Shown piece after piece: positions 1 to 6,611 of a stretch of 12,460 nt of DNA. Numbering within the stretch: the first letter of the stretch is position 1; each line of letters opens with the position of its first letter. Under the pieces are notes generated by a model. It made no database searches, had not been told where the DNA came from, and was given only the letters and a program-made list of their open reading frames with translations. The translations under genes and the position numbers were made by a program. Source of the DNA: Acidobacteriota bacterium (GTDB taxonomy: Bacteria > Acidobacteriota > Blastocatellia > Pyrinomonadales > Pyrinomonadaceae); contig JABFSB010000430.1 of NCBI GenBank assembly GCA_013140875.1, forward strand, positions 1-12,460, written 5' to 3'.

Positions 1-127
1 AATTCAGCCAAAAATAAAACGCTGTCAGCCCCGCGACGCAATATCTTCTTCTTTTGTTTCGTTTCGTCCTCATCGATAAAGAAGAAAATGGAACCACGGA
101 ATAGGAAGAATAAGAAGAAACAAAGAC
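1..127. other. Non-coding flank, purine/pyrimidine-biased
   Basis: No convincing gene was seen. Positions about 45-70 are pyrimidine-rich on the plus strand, and about 78-134 are almost entirely purine, with many GAAGAA and AAGAAG runs. The two arms are loosely complementary but do not form a clean stem. The neighbouring gene on the left is outside the window. Confidence 0.5.
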
Positions 128-159
128 AAAAAAAGAGGCTGCCTGATTGAGGCAGCCTC
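128..159 (-). terminator. Intrinsic terminator after pilC
   Basis: A perfect 9-bp stem (GAGGCTGCC at 135-143, GGCAGCCTC at 151-159) with a 7-nt loop is followed on the minus strand by seven T residues (A-tract at 128-134 on the plus strand). It lies 24 bp beyond the pilC stop codon and is in the correct orientation to end the minus-strand pilus operon. This is a textbook Rho-independent terminator. Confidence 0.9.
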
Positions 160-183
160 CGGGTCCTTTGAAAAAAAGTTCCT

Positions 184-1416
184 TTACTTTGTTCCGCTCG
201 AAAGTTTTCCGATAAGAGAAAACAGCGGAAGGTACATTGAGATAACGATAGAACCGATCGTGACGCCGAGGAAGGCGATCAGAACAGGCTCGATCATCGC
301 CAACAAGTCGGCAATTGCGGTATCGACTTCTTCTTCGTAAAAATCGGCGATCTTTCCAAGCATTGCATCCATCGCACCGGTCTGTTCACCAACGCCGATC
401 ATCTGCGAAACCATGTGCGGGAACACGTTCGTCGCCTTGAGCGGATCGACAAAGTTTTCGCCGCGTTCGACACCTGCCCGGACCTTCAGGATGGCATCTT
501 CGATCACAACGTTTCCAGCCGTCTTAGCGGTGATCTCCAACGACTGGAGGATCGGCACGCCCGATGAAAGCAGCGTCGAAAGAATGCGTGAAAATCTCGC
601 AACCGCGATCTTTCTTAAAATGCTGCCAAAGATCGGCAGCTTGAGCATAAGAGTATCGAGGTGCCAGCGGCCTTTTTCCGTCTTGTAATAATAAGCCGTA
701 CCCACAGCCGTGCCGATCAGCGCGGCCAGGAGTGCAACGCCTCCCCAACCCGCAATGAACGCGCTTATGCCCATTACGATACGGGTCGGCAGCGGCAGCA
801 GCTCGCCCGGACCGAGAAGGCCGAGAAAGATTTGCTGGAACTGCGGGATAACCACGATCATGATGACCGCGATGGCGCCGACCGCGACGACGATGACGGC
901 CGCCGGATAGATCGAAGCCGAGACGATGCTTCGTTTCAGTTTTACGACCTTTTCGATCAGGGTCGCCAGACGCTGCAGGATCAGGTCGAGCACACCGCCC
1001 GTTTCGCCTGCTTCGACCATGTGAGTGAAAAGCGAATCGAATACTTTCGGATGTTTTTCAAGTGCCTGGAAAAGCGTGGCACCTTCTTCGACATTCTGAC
1101 GGACCTGCCTAAGCACGTCCTTGAAAAAAGCGTTCTGCTGCTGTTCGGCCAAAATATCGAGGCACTGAACAAGCGGCAGACCCGCGTCGATCATGACCGA
1201 AAACTGTCGTGTAAACACGGCCAGTTCCTTGGCGGCAACTTTTTTGCGACGGCCGAGTTTGGGAATCGAAACAACACTTCCCTTCTCGGCGGCCTGCGTC
1301 ATTACGATCTGTTCCCGTCGCAGCAACGCCCGCAGCTCATCCTGGCTGGCAGCCTCGCGTTCGCCGGCAACAAGCTCATTCAGGCGGTTTCGTCCTTTGT
1401 ATGCGTAAGTTGGCAT
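184..1416 (-). CDS. pilC: Type IV pilus inner-membrane platform protein PilC
   Basis: PilC is the polytopic inner-membrane platform of the type IV pilus machine; it couples the cytoplasmic ATPases PilB and PilT to pilin insertion and removal. The 410-residue length is usual for the family. Two T2SSF repeats are visible. The first (about residues 65-190) contains FTRQFSVMIDAGLPLVQ and MVEAGETGG. The second (about 270-395) contains the matching FSRILSTLLSSGVPILQSLE and MIGVGEQTGAMD. Three hydrophobic segments lie near residues 168-193, 216-245 and 375-402, the standard topology. The ATG is preceded by AGGAGA with a 5-nt spacer. It is the last gene of the minus-strand pilus cluster, 58 bp after pilT, and is followed by a strong terminator. 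GspF of type II secretion is the only serious alternative, and the adjacent pilT argues against it. Confidence 0.95.
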   Translation of the reverse strand: MPTYAYKGRNRLNELVAGEREAASQDELRALLRREQIVMTQAAEKGSVVSIPKLGRRKKVAAKELAVFTRQFSVMIDAGLPLVQCLDILAEQQQNAFFKDVLRQVRQNVEEGATLFQALEKHPKVFDSLFTHMVEAGETGGVLDLILQRLATLIEKVVKLKRSIVSASIYPAAVIVVAVGAIAVIMIVVIPQFQQIFLGLLGPGELLPLPTRIVMGISAFIAGWGGVALLAALIGTAVGTAYYYKTEKGRWHLDTLMLKLPIFGSILRKIAVARFSRILSTLLSSGVPILQSLEITAKTAGNVVIEDAILKVRAGVERGENFVDPLKATNVFPHMVSQMIGVGEQTGAMDAMLGKIADFYEEEVDTAIADLLAMIEPVLIAFLGVTIGSIVISMYLPLFSLIGKLSSGTK

Positions 1417-1451
1417 TATTGTCTCCTAAATAGGACTTATGAGTCGGATGA

Positions 1452-1463
1452 GACCGATCGGTC
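1452..1463. repeat. 12-bp palindrome in the pilT-pilC gap
   Basis: GACCGATCGGTC is a perfect 12-bp palindrome in the 58-bp gap between the pilT stop and the pilC start. It is flanked by GATG and CATC, so the transcript could extend the helix by 4 bp around a one-base bulge. In minus-strand RNA it would form a short hairpin with a GAUC loop just upstream of the pilC Shine-Dalgarno. Its function is unknown; an RNA processing or stabilising hairpin is possible. Confidence 0.45.
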
Positions 1464-1474
1464 CATCTTGTGAT

Positions 1475-2683
1475 TTATCTAACTGGCGGCCGTTCACCGA
1501 CCGGGCGGCCCTGTGCATACGGGCTGGCATGACTGTTCGGTGCGGTTTTTGGCCGCTCGCCGGGGCCGGCTCCATAAGATTGATTCAAACCCGAACCGCG
1601 ATCGATCAGGTCTTTCAATTCATCTGCGTTCGACGAACGCTGCATCGCCGTTTCAAGCGATATCTGCTTCTTGTGGTAGAGCGAAGCAAGCGCCTGATTG
1701 AACGTCTGCATCCCGAACTTGTCCTGGCCGGTCTGCATCATCGAATAGATCTGGTGGATCTTGTCCTCGCGGATAAGATTGCGGATAGCGGCGTTCGGGA
1801 TAAGAATTTCCAGTGCCATCGCGCGGCCGTCACCCGAGGTTTTCGGCAAAAGCGATTGACACATGATTCCTTCCAAAACCAGCGAAAGCTGCGTACGGAC
1901 CTGTGCCTGCTGGGCCGACGGAAAAACGTCGATGATACGGTTTATGGTCGAGTAGGCCGAGTTCGTGTGAAGCGTGGCGAAAGTCAGGTGGCCCGTTTCA
2001 GCGATACGCAAGGCCATCTCGATTGTCTCAAGGTCACGCATTTCACCAACGAGCACAATGTCGGGGTCCTGGCGAAGTGCCGTGCGAAGGGCCGATCCGA
2101 ACGAATGCGTGTCCGCCGCGACCTCGCGTTGATTGACGACACAATTCTTATGATTGTGAAGAAATTCGATCGGGTCTTCGATCGTCAGAATGTGCTCGTG
2201 GCGGTCGACGTTGATCTTGTCGACCATCGAGGCCAGTGTGGTCGATTTACCGGAACCGGTCGGTCCGGTGACCAGGATCAATCCGCGCGGCTTTTTGCAA
2301 AGGTCCGCGACCACGGGCGGAAGGCCCAGGGTCTCAAATGTCTTGATCTCGTATGGAATGGCGCGAAACACTGCTCCGACCGCTCCTTTTTGATTGAAGA
2401 GGTTCGCCCTGAAACGCGACATCCCTTTCAATCCGAACGAAAAATCGAGTTCGAGATTTTCTTCGAAGCGATGCTTCTGAGCATCGGTCAGGACGGAATA
2501 CGCAAGCCGCTTTGTGTCCGCCGGTGTCATCGGGCCAAAGCCGGCGAGCGGTGCGAGGTGTCCGTGAACACGACACTGAGGCGCGGAATTGGTCGTAATA
2601 TGAAGGTCGGAACCGCCGGCGTCCGTCATCCTGCGAAGCAGGTCGGGCAGAGTGACCGTCGATTCTGTTGTTTCGATGCTCAT
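1475..2683 (-). CDS. pilT: Type IV pilus retraction ATPase PilT
   Basis: PilT is the hexameric cytoplasmic ATPase that drives pilus retraction and twitching motility. Numbered from the ATG at 2681-2683 (402 residues), Walker A GPTGSGKST is at 140-148, Walker B IVLVGEMRD at 209-217, and the His box is GHLTFATLHTNSA. The PilT-specific AIRNLIRE signature is present in the C-terminal half and separates it from PilB and PilU-like relatives. The N-terminal GGSDLHIT motif is also typical. The last 40 or so residues form a Pro/Gly/Arg-rich tail of low complexity. An in-frame ATG at 2711-2713 would add ten residues (MPVVRSTPFF), but that codon lies in the loop of a perfect 11-bp hairpin, so the downstream start is preferred. 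Neither start has a strong Shine-Dalgarno. The gene lies 84-114 bp downstream of the hypothetical gene and 58 bp before pilC. Confidence 0.95.
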   Translation of the reverse strand: MSIETTESTVTLPDLLRRMTDAGGSDLHITTNSAPQCRVHGHLAPLAGFGPMTPADTKRLAYSVLTDAQKHRFEENLELDFSFGLKGMSRFRANLFNQKGAVGAVFRAIPYEIKTFETLGLPPVVADLCKKPRGLILVTGPTGSGKSTTLASMVDKINVDRHEHILTIEDPIEFLHNHKNCVVNQREVAADTHSFGSALRTALRQDPDIVLVGEMRDLETIEMALRIAETGHLTFATLHTNSAYSTINRIIDVFPSAQQAQVRTQLSLVLEGIMCQSLLPKTSGDGRAMALEILIPNAAIRNLIREDKIHQIYSMMQTGQDKFGMQTFNQALASLYHKKQISLETAMQRSSNADELKDLIDRGSGLNQSYGAGPGERPKTAPNSHASPYAQGRPVGERPPVR

Positions 2684-2700
2684 AAAAAAAGGTGTGGATC

Positions 2701-2728
2701 GTACGACAGGCATTTCGGCCTGTCGTAC
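2701..2728 (-). promoter_or_regulatory. Perfect 11-bp hairpin in the pilT leader
   Basis: GTACGACAGGC (2701-2711) and GCCTGTCGTAC (2718-2728) form a perfect 11-bp inverted repeat with a 6-nt loop. The loop and stem edge contain the alternative pilT start codon (2711-2713). On the minus strand the hairpin is followed after 10 nt by seven T residues (2684-2690) directly before the preferred ATG. It could be a translation-control hairpin, an attenuator-like element, or an RNA processing site that separates pilT from the upstream pilB message. The T-tract is too far from the stem for a classical terminator. Confidence 0.55.
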
Positions 2729-2763
2729 TGTAAAGCGTGAAGATTACGATTTCGAGAGGCGAA

Positions 2764-2790
2764 CAGGTCAGGCCCCAAAGGCCCGACCTG
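2764..2790 (-). terminator. Stable hairpin after the hypothetical gene
   Basis: CAGGTCAGGCC (2764-2774) pairs with GGCCCGACCTG (2780-2790): 11 bp with one G-U pair and a 5-nt loop, starting 7 nt past the stop codon of the upstream minus-strand gene. Read on the minus strand it lacks a good T-tract. On the plus strand it is followed by ATTTTTATT, but no plus-strand gene ends here. It may be a partial terminator or a 3'-end stabiliser that lowers pilT/pilC expression relative to pilB. Confidence 0.45.
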
Positions 2791-2797
2791 CCCATTT

Positions 2798-3592
2798 TTA
2801 TTCTTCCCTGACGGCAGCCTGGATCGGACGTGACCGGCCCTGGAGCGAGTAGATCACCTTCTCCGATTCTTCGGCGATGCGCTCGGCCGAATCGGTCTGC
2901 GAGTTGGTCGCAACGCTGTAGATGCGTCCGTTCACTTCGGTGAAGTAAAACATTCTCGAATTGACGCGTCCGCCCGTTCCCTGCGATTGGGCGACGACAA
3001 CGTAAACGGACTTGCCGCCGATTTCCTTCTGATAGTCGTTGACCACCCAGCCGTTCTCACGGACCATTCGGTTGATGACCTCACGTCGCAATGACGTTGT
3101 CGGAACTCCGCCGACAGCACGGGTGCGTCCCGCGTCGACCGATTCACCCATTGCCGGGCCTACGACCGAGATCGCCGCCGAACCGTTTCCGCCATCGACG
3201 CTGAACTGAAGTTCACTGCCGCTGGCCTGGCTGCGTTTCCAGCCTGACGGGGCCGCCTCGCCGGACGGCAAAAGCGATGGCGCTTTTTCCTCGACCGGCT
3301 TGGTTTTCGCCACGGTGGGCTGCGGCTTTGCGGTGTCGTTGCTTCTTAGTCTGGCAAGCCGAAGCTGACGCAGGCGCATGTTTCGCCGTCTCGCCTGAAG
3401 TGCTTTTTTGCGCCTCAGGTTAGCGCGATACTGCCGCCACCAGCGTTTCGAATATTTCTTGTACTTTTTCTGCTTTTTCTTGTAGCGTCTCGATTTTTTC
3501 GGCCCAGCTTCGGCCATATCGGTCGCCAGCGGAATGATCGTTCCTAAGCCGATCAACAAAGCTATCGATAATGCAATTGCCCTTACAACCAT
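2798..3592 (-). CDS. Hypothetical exported, highly basic protein in the pilus operon
   Basis: The family of this 264-residue protein is not recognised. Residues 1-28 form a signal peptide or membrane anchor (MVVRAIALSIALLIGLGTII, then a short segment ending near AEAG). Residues about 31-85 are extraordinarily basic, with many Lys-Lys-Tyr and Arg-Arg repeats and aromatic residues. A Pro/Lys-rich linker follows to about 115. The C-terminal 140 residues look like one folded domain ending in GRIYSVATNSQTDSAERIAE and a short helix; the pattern is loosely like PsbP/Mog1-fold domains, which is only a guess. The ATG follows GGAGG with a 4-nt spacer. The gene starts 14 bp after the pilB stop, so it is almost certainly co-transcribed with pilB. 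The setting suggests an envelope role in pilus assembly or in binding an acidic polymer (inference). Confidence 0.8.
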   Translation of the reverse strand: MVVRAIALSIALLIGLGTIIPLATDMAEAGPKKSRRYKKKQKKYKKYSKRWWRQYRANLRRKKALQARRRNMRLRQLRLARLRSNDTAKPQPTVAKTKPVEEKAPSLLPSGEAAPSGWKRSQASGSELQFSVDGGNGSAAISVVGPAMGESVDAGRTRAVGGVPTTSLRREVINRMVRENGWVVNDYQKEIGGKSVYVVVAQSQGTGGRVNSRMFYFTEVNGRIYSVATNSQTDSAERIAEESEKVIYSLQGRSRPIQAAVREE

Positions 3593-3606
3593 ATTTCCTC
3601 CAAGTC

Positions 3607-5466
3607 CTAGAGAACCGTTTCCTTGACAACTTCCTCCACTGTCGTAATGCCTTGCCTAAGCTTGGCCAATCCTGATCCGCGAAGTGTGATCATTCCGCCT
3701 TCGATCGCCTTCTTTCGAAGCTCGATCGAACTGGCACCGATGATGATCAACTCACGAAGCTCGTCATCGATCTCCATGGTTTCATAGAGTCCGACACGGC
3801 CTTTGAATCCGGTATTCAAACAAATGTCACACCCGGTACCTTTGTACATTTTCAGGCTGCCGGCTTCCTCGGCCGAGAATCCTACCTCGACCAGCGCCTC
3901 AGGCGGATAGTGGGCTTCTTCCTTACAGCCCGCGCATATGCGGCGAATAAGTCTTTGCGCCTGGATAATATTTACCGATGTCGCCACGAGGAAAGGCTCG
4001 ATTCCCATGTTCACAAGACGCGATACGGTGGACGGAGCGTCGTTCGTATGCAGCGTCGATAGAACAAGGTGGCCCGTCAACGCGGCCTTGATCGCGATCT
4101 CGGCCGTTTCGAAGTCCCGGATTTCGCCGACCAGGATGATGTTCGGATCCTGACGCAGGAACGATCTCAAAGCGGCGGCAAAGTTCAATCCGATTTGTTC
4201 CTTCATCTGCACCTGATTGATGCCCTGAAGGTTGAATTCGACCGGATCCTCGGCCGTCATGATGTTCGTTTCCGGCGTGTTCAATGTTTGCAGTGCCGAG
4301 TAAAGCGTGTTCGTTTTACCGGAACCGGTCGGGCCGGTCACAAGCACCATGCCGTACGGATTTGCAATGTTCCGCTGGAATTTCTCGAGGCTCTCTTCTT
4401 CAAAACCGAGCTTCGACATATCGAGCATCAGCTTTTCCTTATCGAGCAGACGAAGCACGACCTTTTCGCCGAAAAGTGTCGGAAGAGTTGAAACACGGAA
4501 ATCGAGTTCGCGCGAGCGGTCGTCGATCCTGACCTTGATCTTGATGCGTCCGTCCTGCGGCAATCGCTTTTCGGATATGTCCAGTTTGGACATGATCTTC
4601 AAACGTGAAATGAGCGGATCGCGGATCTTCATCGGCGGATGCATTACGTCGTAAAGTACACCGTCGATGCGGAACCGAATTCGGAAATCTTTTTCGTAGG
4701 GTTCGACATGAATATCGGACGCTCCGCGTTTGAGCGAATCGACCATCAGAATATTCACCAACCTGACAACCGGAGCGTCTTCGCTGGCCCTTGCAAGCGT
4801 AGCGAGATCGATCTCTTCGTTCTCTTCGACGACCTCAAAGTCTTCGCCCTCATGGACCTCGAAATCGAAGTTACCCAATGATACGTCGATGTCGTCGGCG
4901 GAAATGTTGGCCTTGAGCGACGCCGAGGCCTTCGAACCGTTCTTCGAGTGTCCGTTTTTGCCGTTCTTACCGCTTTTCAGGGCGGCCGCGGCTTTCTCGG
5001 TCTCGAGCGCGATCGCGGCGTCGAATATGTCGATCTGATTCGATCCGCCGTAATACTTGCCCACCGACATCTGGATCGACGCTTCGGACGCGATCACGGG
5101 CTCGACATTAAATCCGGTCATGAACTTAATGTCGTCCATCGCGAAAACGTTCGTCGGATCGGCCATCGCCAGTGTAAGCGTTGAACCGTTTCGCGAAACC
5201 GGAAGCACCATATATTTAAGTGCTACTTCCTGCGAAATGAGTTTTATGACCTCGTCTTCAATGTGGAAAAGGTCGAGGTTGATCGACGGAACACCATATT
5301 GCCGCGAGAGAACGGCGGTGATCACGTCGTCGGAGATCATGCCGAGCTTGACAAGGTTGGACCCAAGCCGGCCTCCGCTCGTCCGTTGATAGTCCAGGGC
5401 CTCGCGCAATTGCTGCGGCGTCACCAGGTTCTCACGGACAAGAATTTCCCCTAATTTTGCTGACAT
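3607..5466 (-). CDS. pilB: Type IV pilus extension ATPase PilB
   Basis: PilB powers pilin polymerisation at the inner-membrane platform. In this 619-residue protein the N-terminal region (1-150) is a T2SSE_N/MshEN-type domain. A low-complexity Lys/Gly/Asn linker (about 165-185) and an acidic stretch (about 200-220) follow, then the AAA+-like ATPase. Walker A GPTGSGKT is at 378-385, an AEDPVEF Asp box follows, Walker B IILVGEIRD is at 443-451, and the His box is GHLVLSTLHTND. A zinc tetracysteine is intact: C511, C514, C546 and C549. Full length and the tetracysteine separate it from PilT; GspE is the alternative, but the pilT-pilC neighbourhood favours PilB. No Shine-Dalgarno is obvious before the ATG. 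A strong promoter lies about 115 bp upstream. It is the first gene of the minus-strand pilus cluster. Confidence 0.95.
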   Translation of the reverse strand: MSAKLGEILVRENLVTPQQLREALDYQRTSGGRLGSNLVKLGMISDDVITAVLSRQYGVPSINLDLFHIEDEVIKLISQEVALKYMVLPVSRNGSTLTLAMADPTNVFAMDDIKFMTGFNVEPVIASEASIQMSVGKYYGGSNQIDIFDAAIALETEKAAAALKSGKNGKNGHSKNGSKASASLKANISADDIDVSLGNFDFEVHEGEDFEVVEENEEIDLATLARASEDAPVVRLVNILMVDSLKRGASDIHVEPYEKDFRIRFRIDGVLYDVMHPPMKIRDPLISRLKIMSKLDISEKRLPQDGRIKIKVRIDDRSRELDFRVSTLPTLFGEKVVLRLLDKEKLMLDMSKLGFEEESLEKFQRNIANPYGMVLVTGPTGSGKTNTLYSALQTLNTPETNIMTAEDPVEFNLQGINQVQMKEQIGLNFAAALRSFLRQDPNIILVGEIRDFETAEIAIKAALTGHLVLSTLHTNDAPSTVSRLVNMGIEPFLVATSVNIIQAQRLIRRICAGCKEEAHYPPEALVEVGFSAEEAGSLKMYKGTGCDICLNTGFKGRVGLYETMEIDDELRELIIIGASSIELRKKAIEGGMITLRGSGLAKLRQGITTVEEVVKETVL

Positions 5467-5559
5467 TTATTTCTGGATTGCGTCCCTTGGTCGGAACAAA
5501 ACTTGGCGTAGGATGAAGGGCTAAGTGTTTGTTTGCTGAAAGATAGGATAACCAGGTCA

Positions 5560-5576
5560 CGATGTGATTAACATCG
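5560..5576. repeat. Inverted repeat at the start of the pilB leader
   Basis: CGATGT (5560-5565) and ACATCG (5571-5576) form a 6-bp inverted repeat around a 5-bp AT-rich centre. It lies just downstream of the predicted start of the pilB transcript (about 5580), so it could be an operator or a 5'-end hairpin in the RNA. The sequence is short, so chance cannot be excluded. Confidence 0.4.
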
Positions 5577-5586
5577 TTCAAAAAGA

Positions 5587-5615
5587 ATGATAGATGTTTG
5601 GCCGAATCCTGTCAA
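5587..5615 (-). promoter_or_regulatory. Sigma70-type promoter of the pilB operon
   Basis: On the minus strand TTGACA (5610-5615) is a perfect -35 box and TATCAT (5587-5592) matches the -10 consensus at five of six positions. The spacer is exactly 17 bp. Transcription would start near 5580, giving a leader of about 115 nt before pilB. The -35 box lies inside the palindrome GAATCCT-TGAC-AGGATTC (5604-5621), which suggests a bound regulator. Confidence 0.75.
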
Positions 5616-5628
5616 GGATTCTTTTTTT
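5604..5628 (+). terminator. Palindrome over the pilB -35 box; terminator-shaped on the plus strand
   Basis: GAATCCT (5604-5610), a 4-nt centre and AGGATTC (5615-5621) form a perfect 7-bp inverted repeat, followed on the plus strand by seven T residues (5622-5628). Read as plus-strand RNA this is an intrinsic terminator, yet no plus-strand gene precedes it. Read on the other strand the centre is the TTGACA of the pilB promoter. It may be an operator, a barrier to antisense transcription, or both. Confidence 0.45.
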
Positions 5629-5674
5629 AAGGCTCCGGGACCGGGAATCGGTCAAAATGACGGGCTCTGCGGCG

Positions 5675-6607
5675 CTATTGCTGTTTTTTTAGCTGAACGA
5701 TGAAAGATTGGAACGCCTCGGCTTCCGCGTGCGATGGGAAAAATCGGAGAAACTCTTCATAAACGGCTATCGCCTGAGCGGGCTTCTTTTGCTGCTCATA
5801 AACAAGCCCGAGAACCTGATACATGACCACCGAGTCAGGAGCGCCCGACAGCTGCTTGATCGAGAGGGCAAGATATTTCGCGGCTTCTTTGTAATTTGCA
5901 TTCTCTTTGACGTAATCCCCCAAAGAGCCGGCCTCTTCCGCACGTTCTTTATATATAAGGCCGAGGCCCGCATATGCTTCGGGCTGAAACCCGCCGGACT
6001 CTTTTAACGATCTCTTGTAGGAAATGATCGCTTTGTCATCCTCACCACCACTTTTTAAGAGCCTGCCTTCAACGACCGAGGCCTCCGCGAAGCCGGGCTT
6101 TGCCTTGCGTGCACCGGCGATGGCTTTCTCGGCCCTTTCGGTCTCGCCCATTTCGGAAAGCGTGCGGGCAAGGCCGATGTACGCATCGGCATACGCCGGG
6201 CGGAGCTTTGTCGCCCGCTCATACGCCTCAACGGCCTTTGACCGGTCGATCGCGGTCTGCCGTTCGGCCTCCTGAAACGCGAGTTCCGCCGGATCGGTTG
6301 TTTTGGTAAGGGGAATCGCAACTTTCCCGCTTTGCGCCGGCAGAAGAGGTTTTAGTGCCTCTTTAAAACCATCGCAACGAACGCGGATCATCTTCCGGCC
6401 TAACGGAACGGTTGAAATAGAAAGTTCACCGCTTTCGGATGTGCGGCCGTAAAGAACGCCATCGAGCCAAACGCCGGAATCAGGCTGCGTGACAATGATA
6501 ATCGTTCTTAGCGAAGGCCGAACCGGGTTGGCCTGAGCCGAGATTTGCAGGCCGAGCGCGGCTGTGATGATCAAAACTCCGAAAAAATATGAGCTTCTTT
6601 TTAGCAT
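5675..6607 (-). CDS. Exported PEGA and TPR repeat protein
   Basis: A 310-residue exported protein. From the ATG at 6605-6607 it has a clean signal peptide (MLKRSSYFFG followed by a hydrophobic core and a cleavage-like SAQA). An in-frame ATG 36 bp upstream would overlap the antiporter gene and spoil the signal peptide, so it was not chosen. Residues about 35-95 form a PEGA-like beta domain (VTQPDSGVWLDGVLYGRT, then VPLGRKMIRVRCDGFK). From about 105 to the end there are several TPR units, for example AVEAYERATKLRPAYADAYI and a final unit with AIAVYEEFLRFFPSHAEA. TPR arrays bind proteins, and PEGA domains are common in surface proteins; the partner is unknown. It starts 4 bp after the antiporter stop, so the two are probably co-transcribed. 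No clear terminator was seen before the pilB promoter. Confidence 0.85.
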   Translation of the reverse strand: MLKRSSYFFGVLIITAALGLQISAQANPVRPSLRTIIIVTQPDSGVWLDGVLYGRTSESGELSISTVPLGRKMIRVRCDGFKEALKPLLPAQSGKVAIPLTKTTDPAELAFQEAERQTAIDRSKAVEAYERATKLRPAYADAYIGLARTLSEMGETERAEKAIAGARKAKPGFAEASVVEGRLLKSGGEDDKAIISYKRSLKESGGFQPEAYAGLGLIYKERAEEAGSLGDYVKENANYKEAAKYLALSIKQLSGAPDSVVMYQVLGLVYEQQKKPAQAIAVYEEFLRFFPSHAEAEAFQSFIVQLKKQQ

Positions 6608-6611
6608 AGCC

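Noticed and set aside
661..1473. A 270-residue plus-strand open frame opposite pilC, rich in Asp and Arg.
   Set aside because: Antisense to pilC with an improbable composition of repeated Asp/Arg/His; a shadow of the hydrophobic helices on the other strand.
1439..2740. A 433-residue open frame on the plus strand opposite pilT.
   Set aside because: It is fully antisense to a certain pilT gene, has no recognisable domain, and its Arg/Cys/His-rich composition is typical of a shadow frame in GC-moderate DNA.
5467..5580. A c-di-GMP-I (GEMM) riboswitch in the pilB leader, suggested by GGGACGCAA near the start codon.
   Set aside because: Only this short match is present; the first conserved GEMM block with CACGCA and AGGGCAAACC and the tetraloop/receptor are missing.
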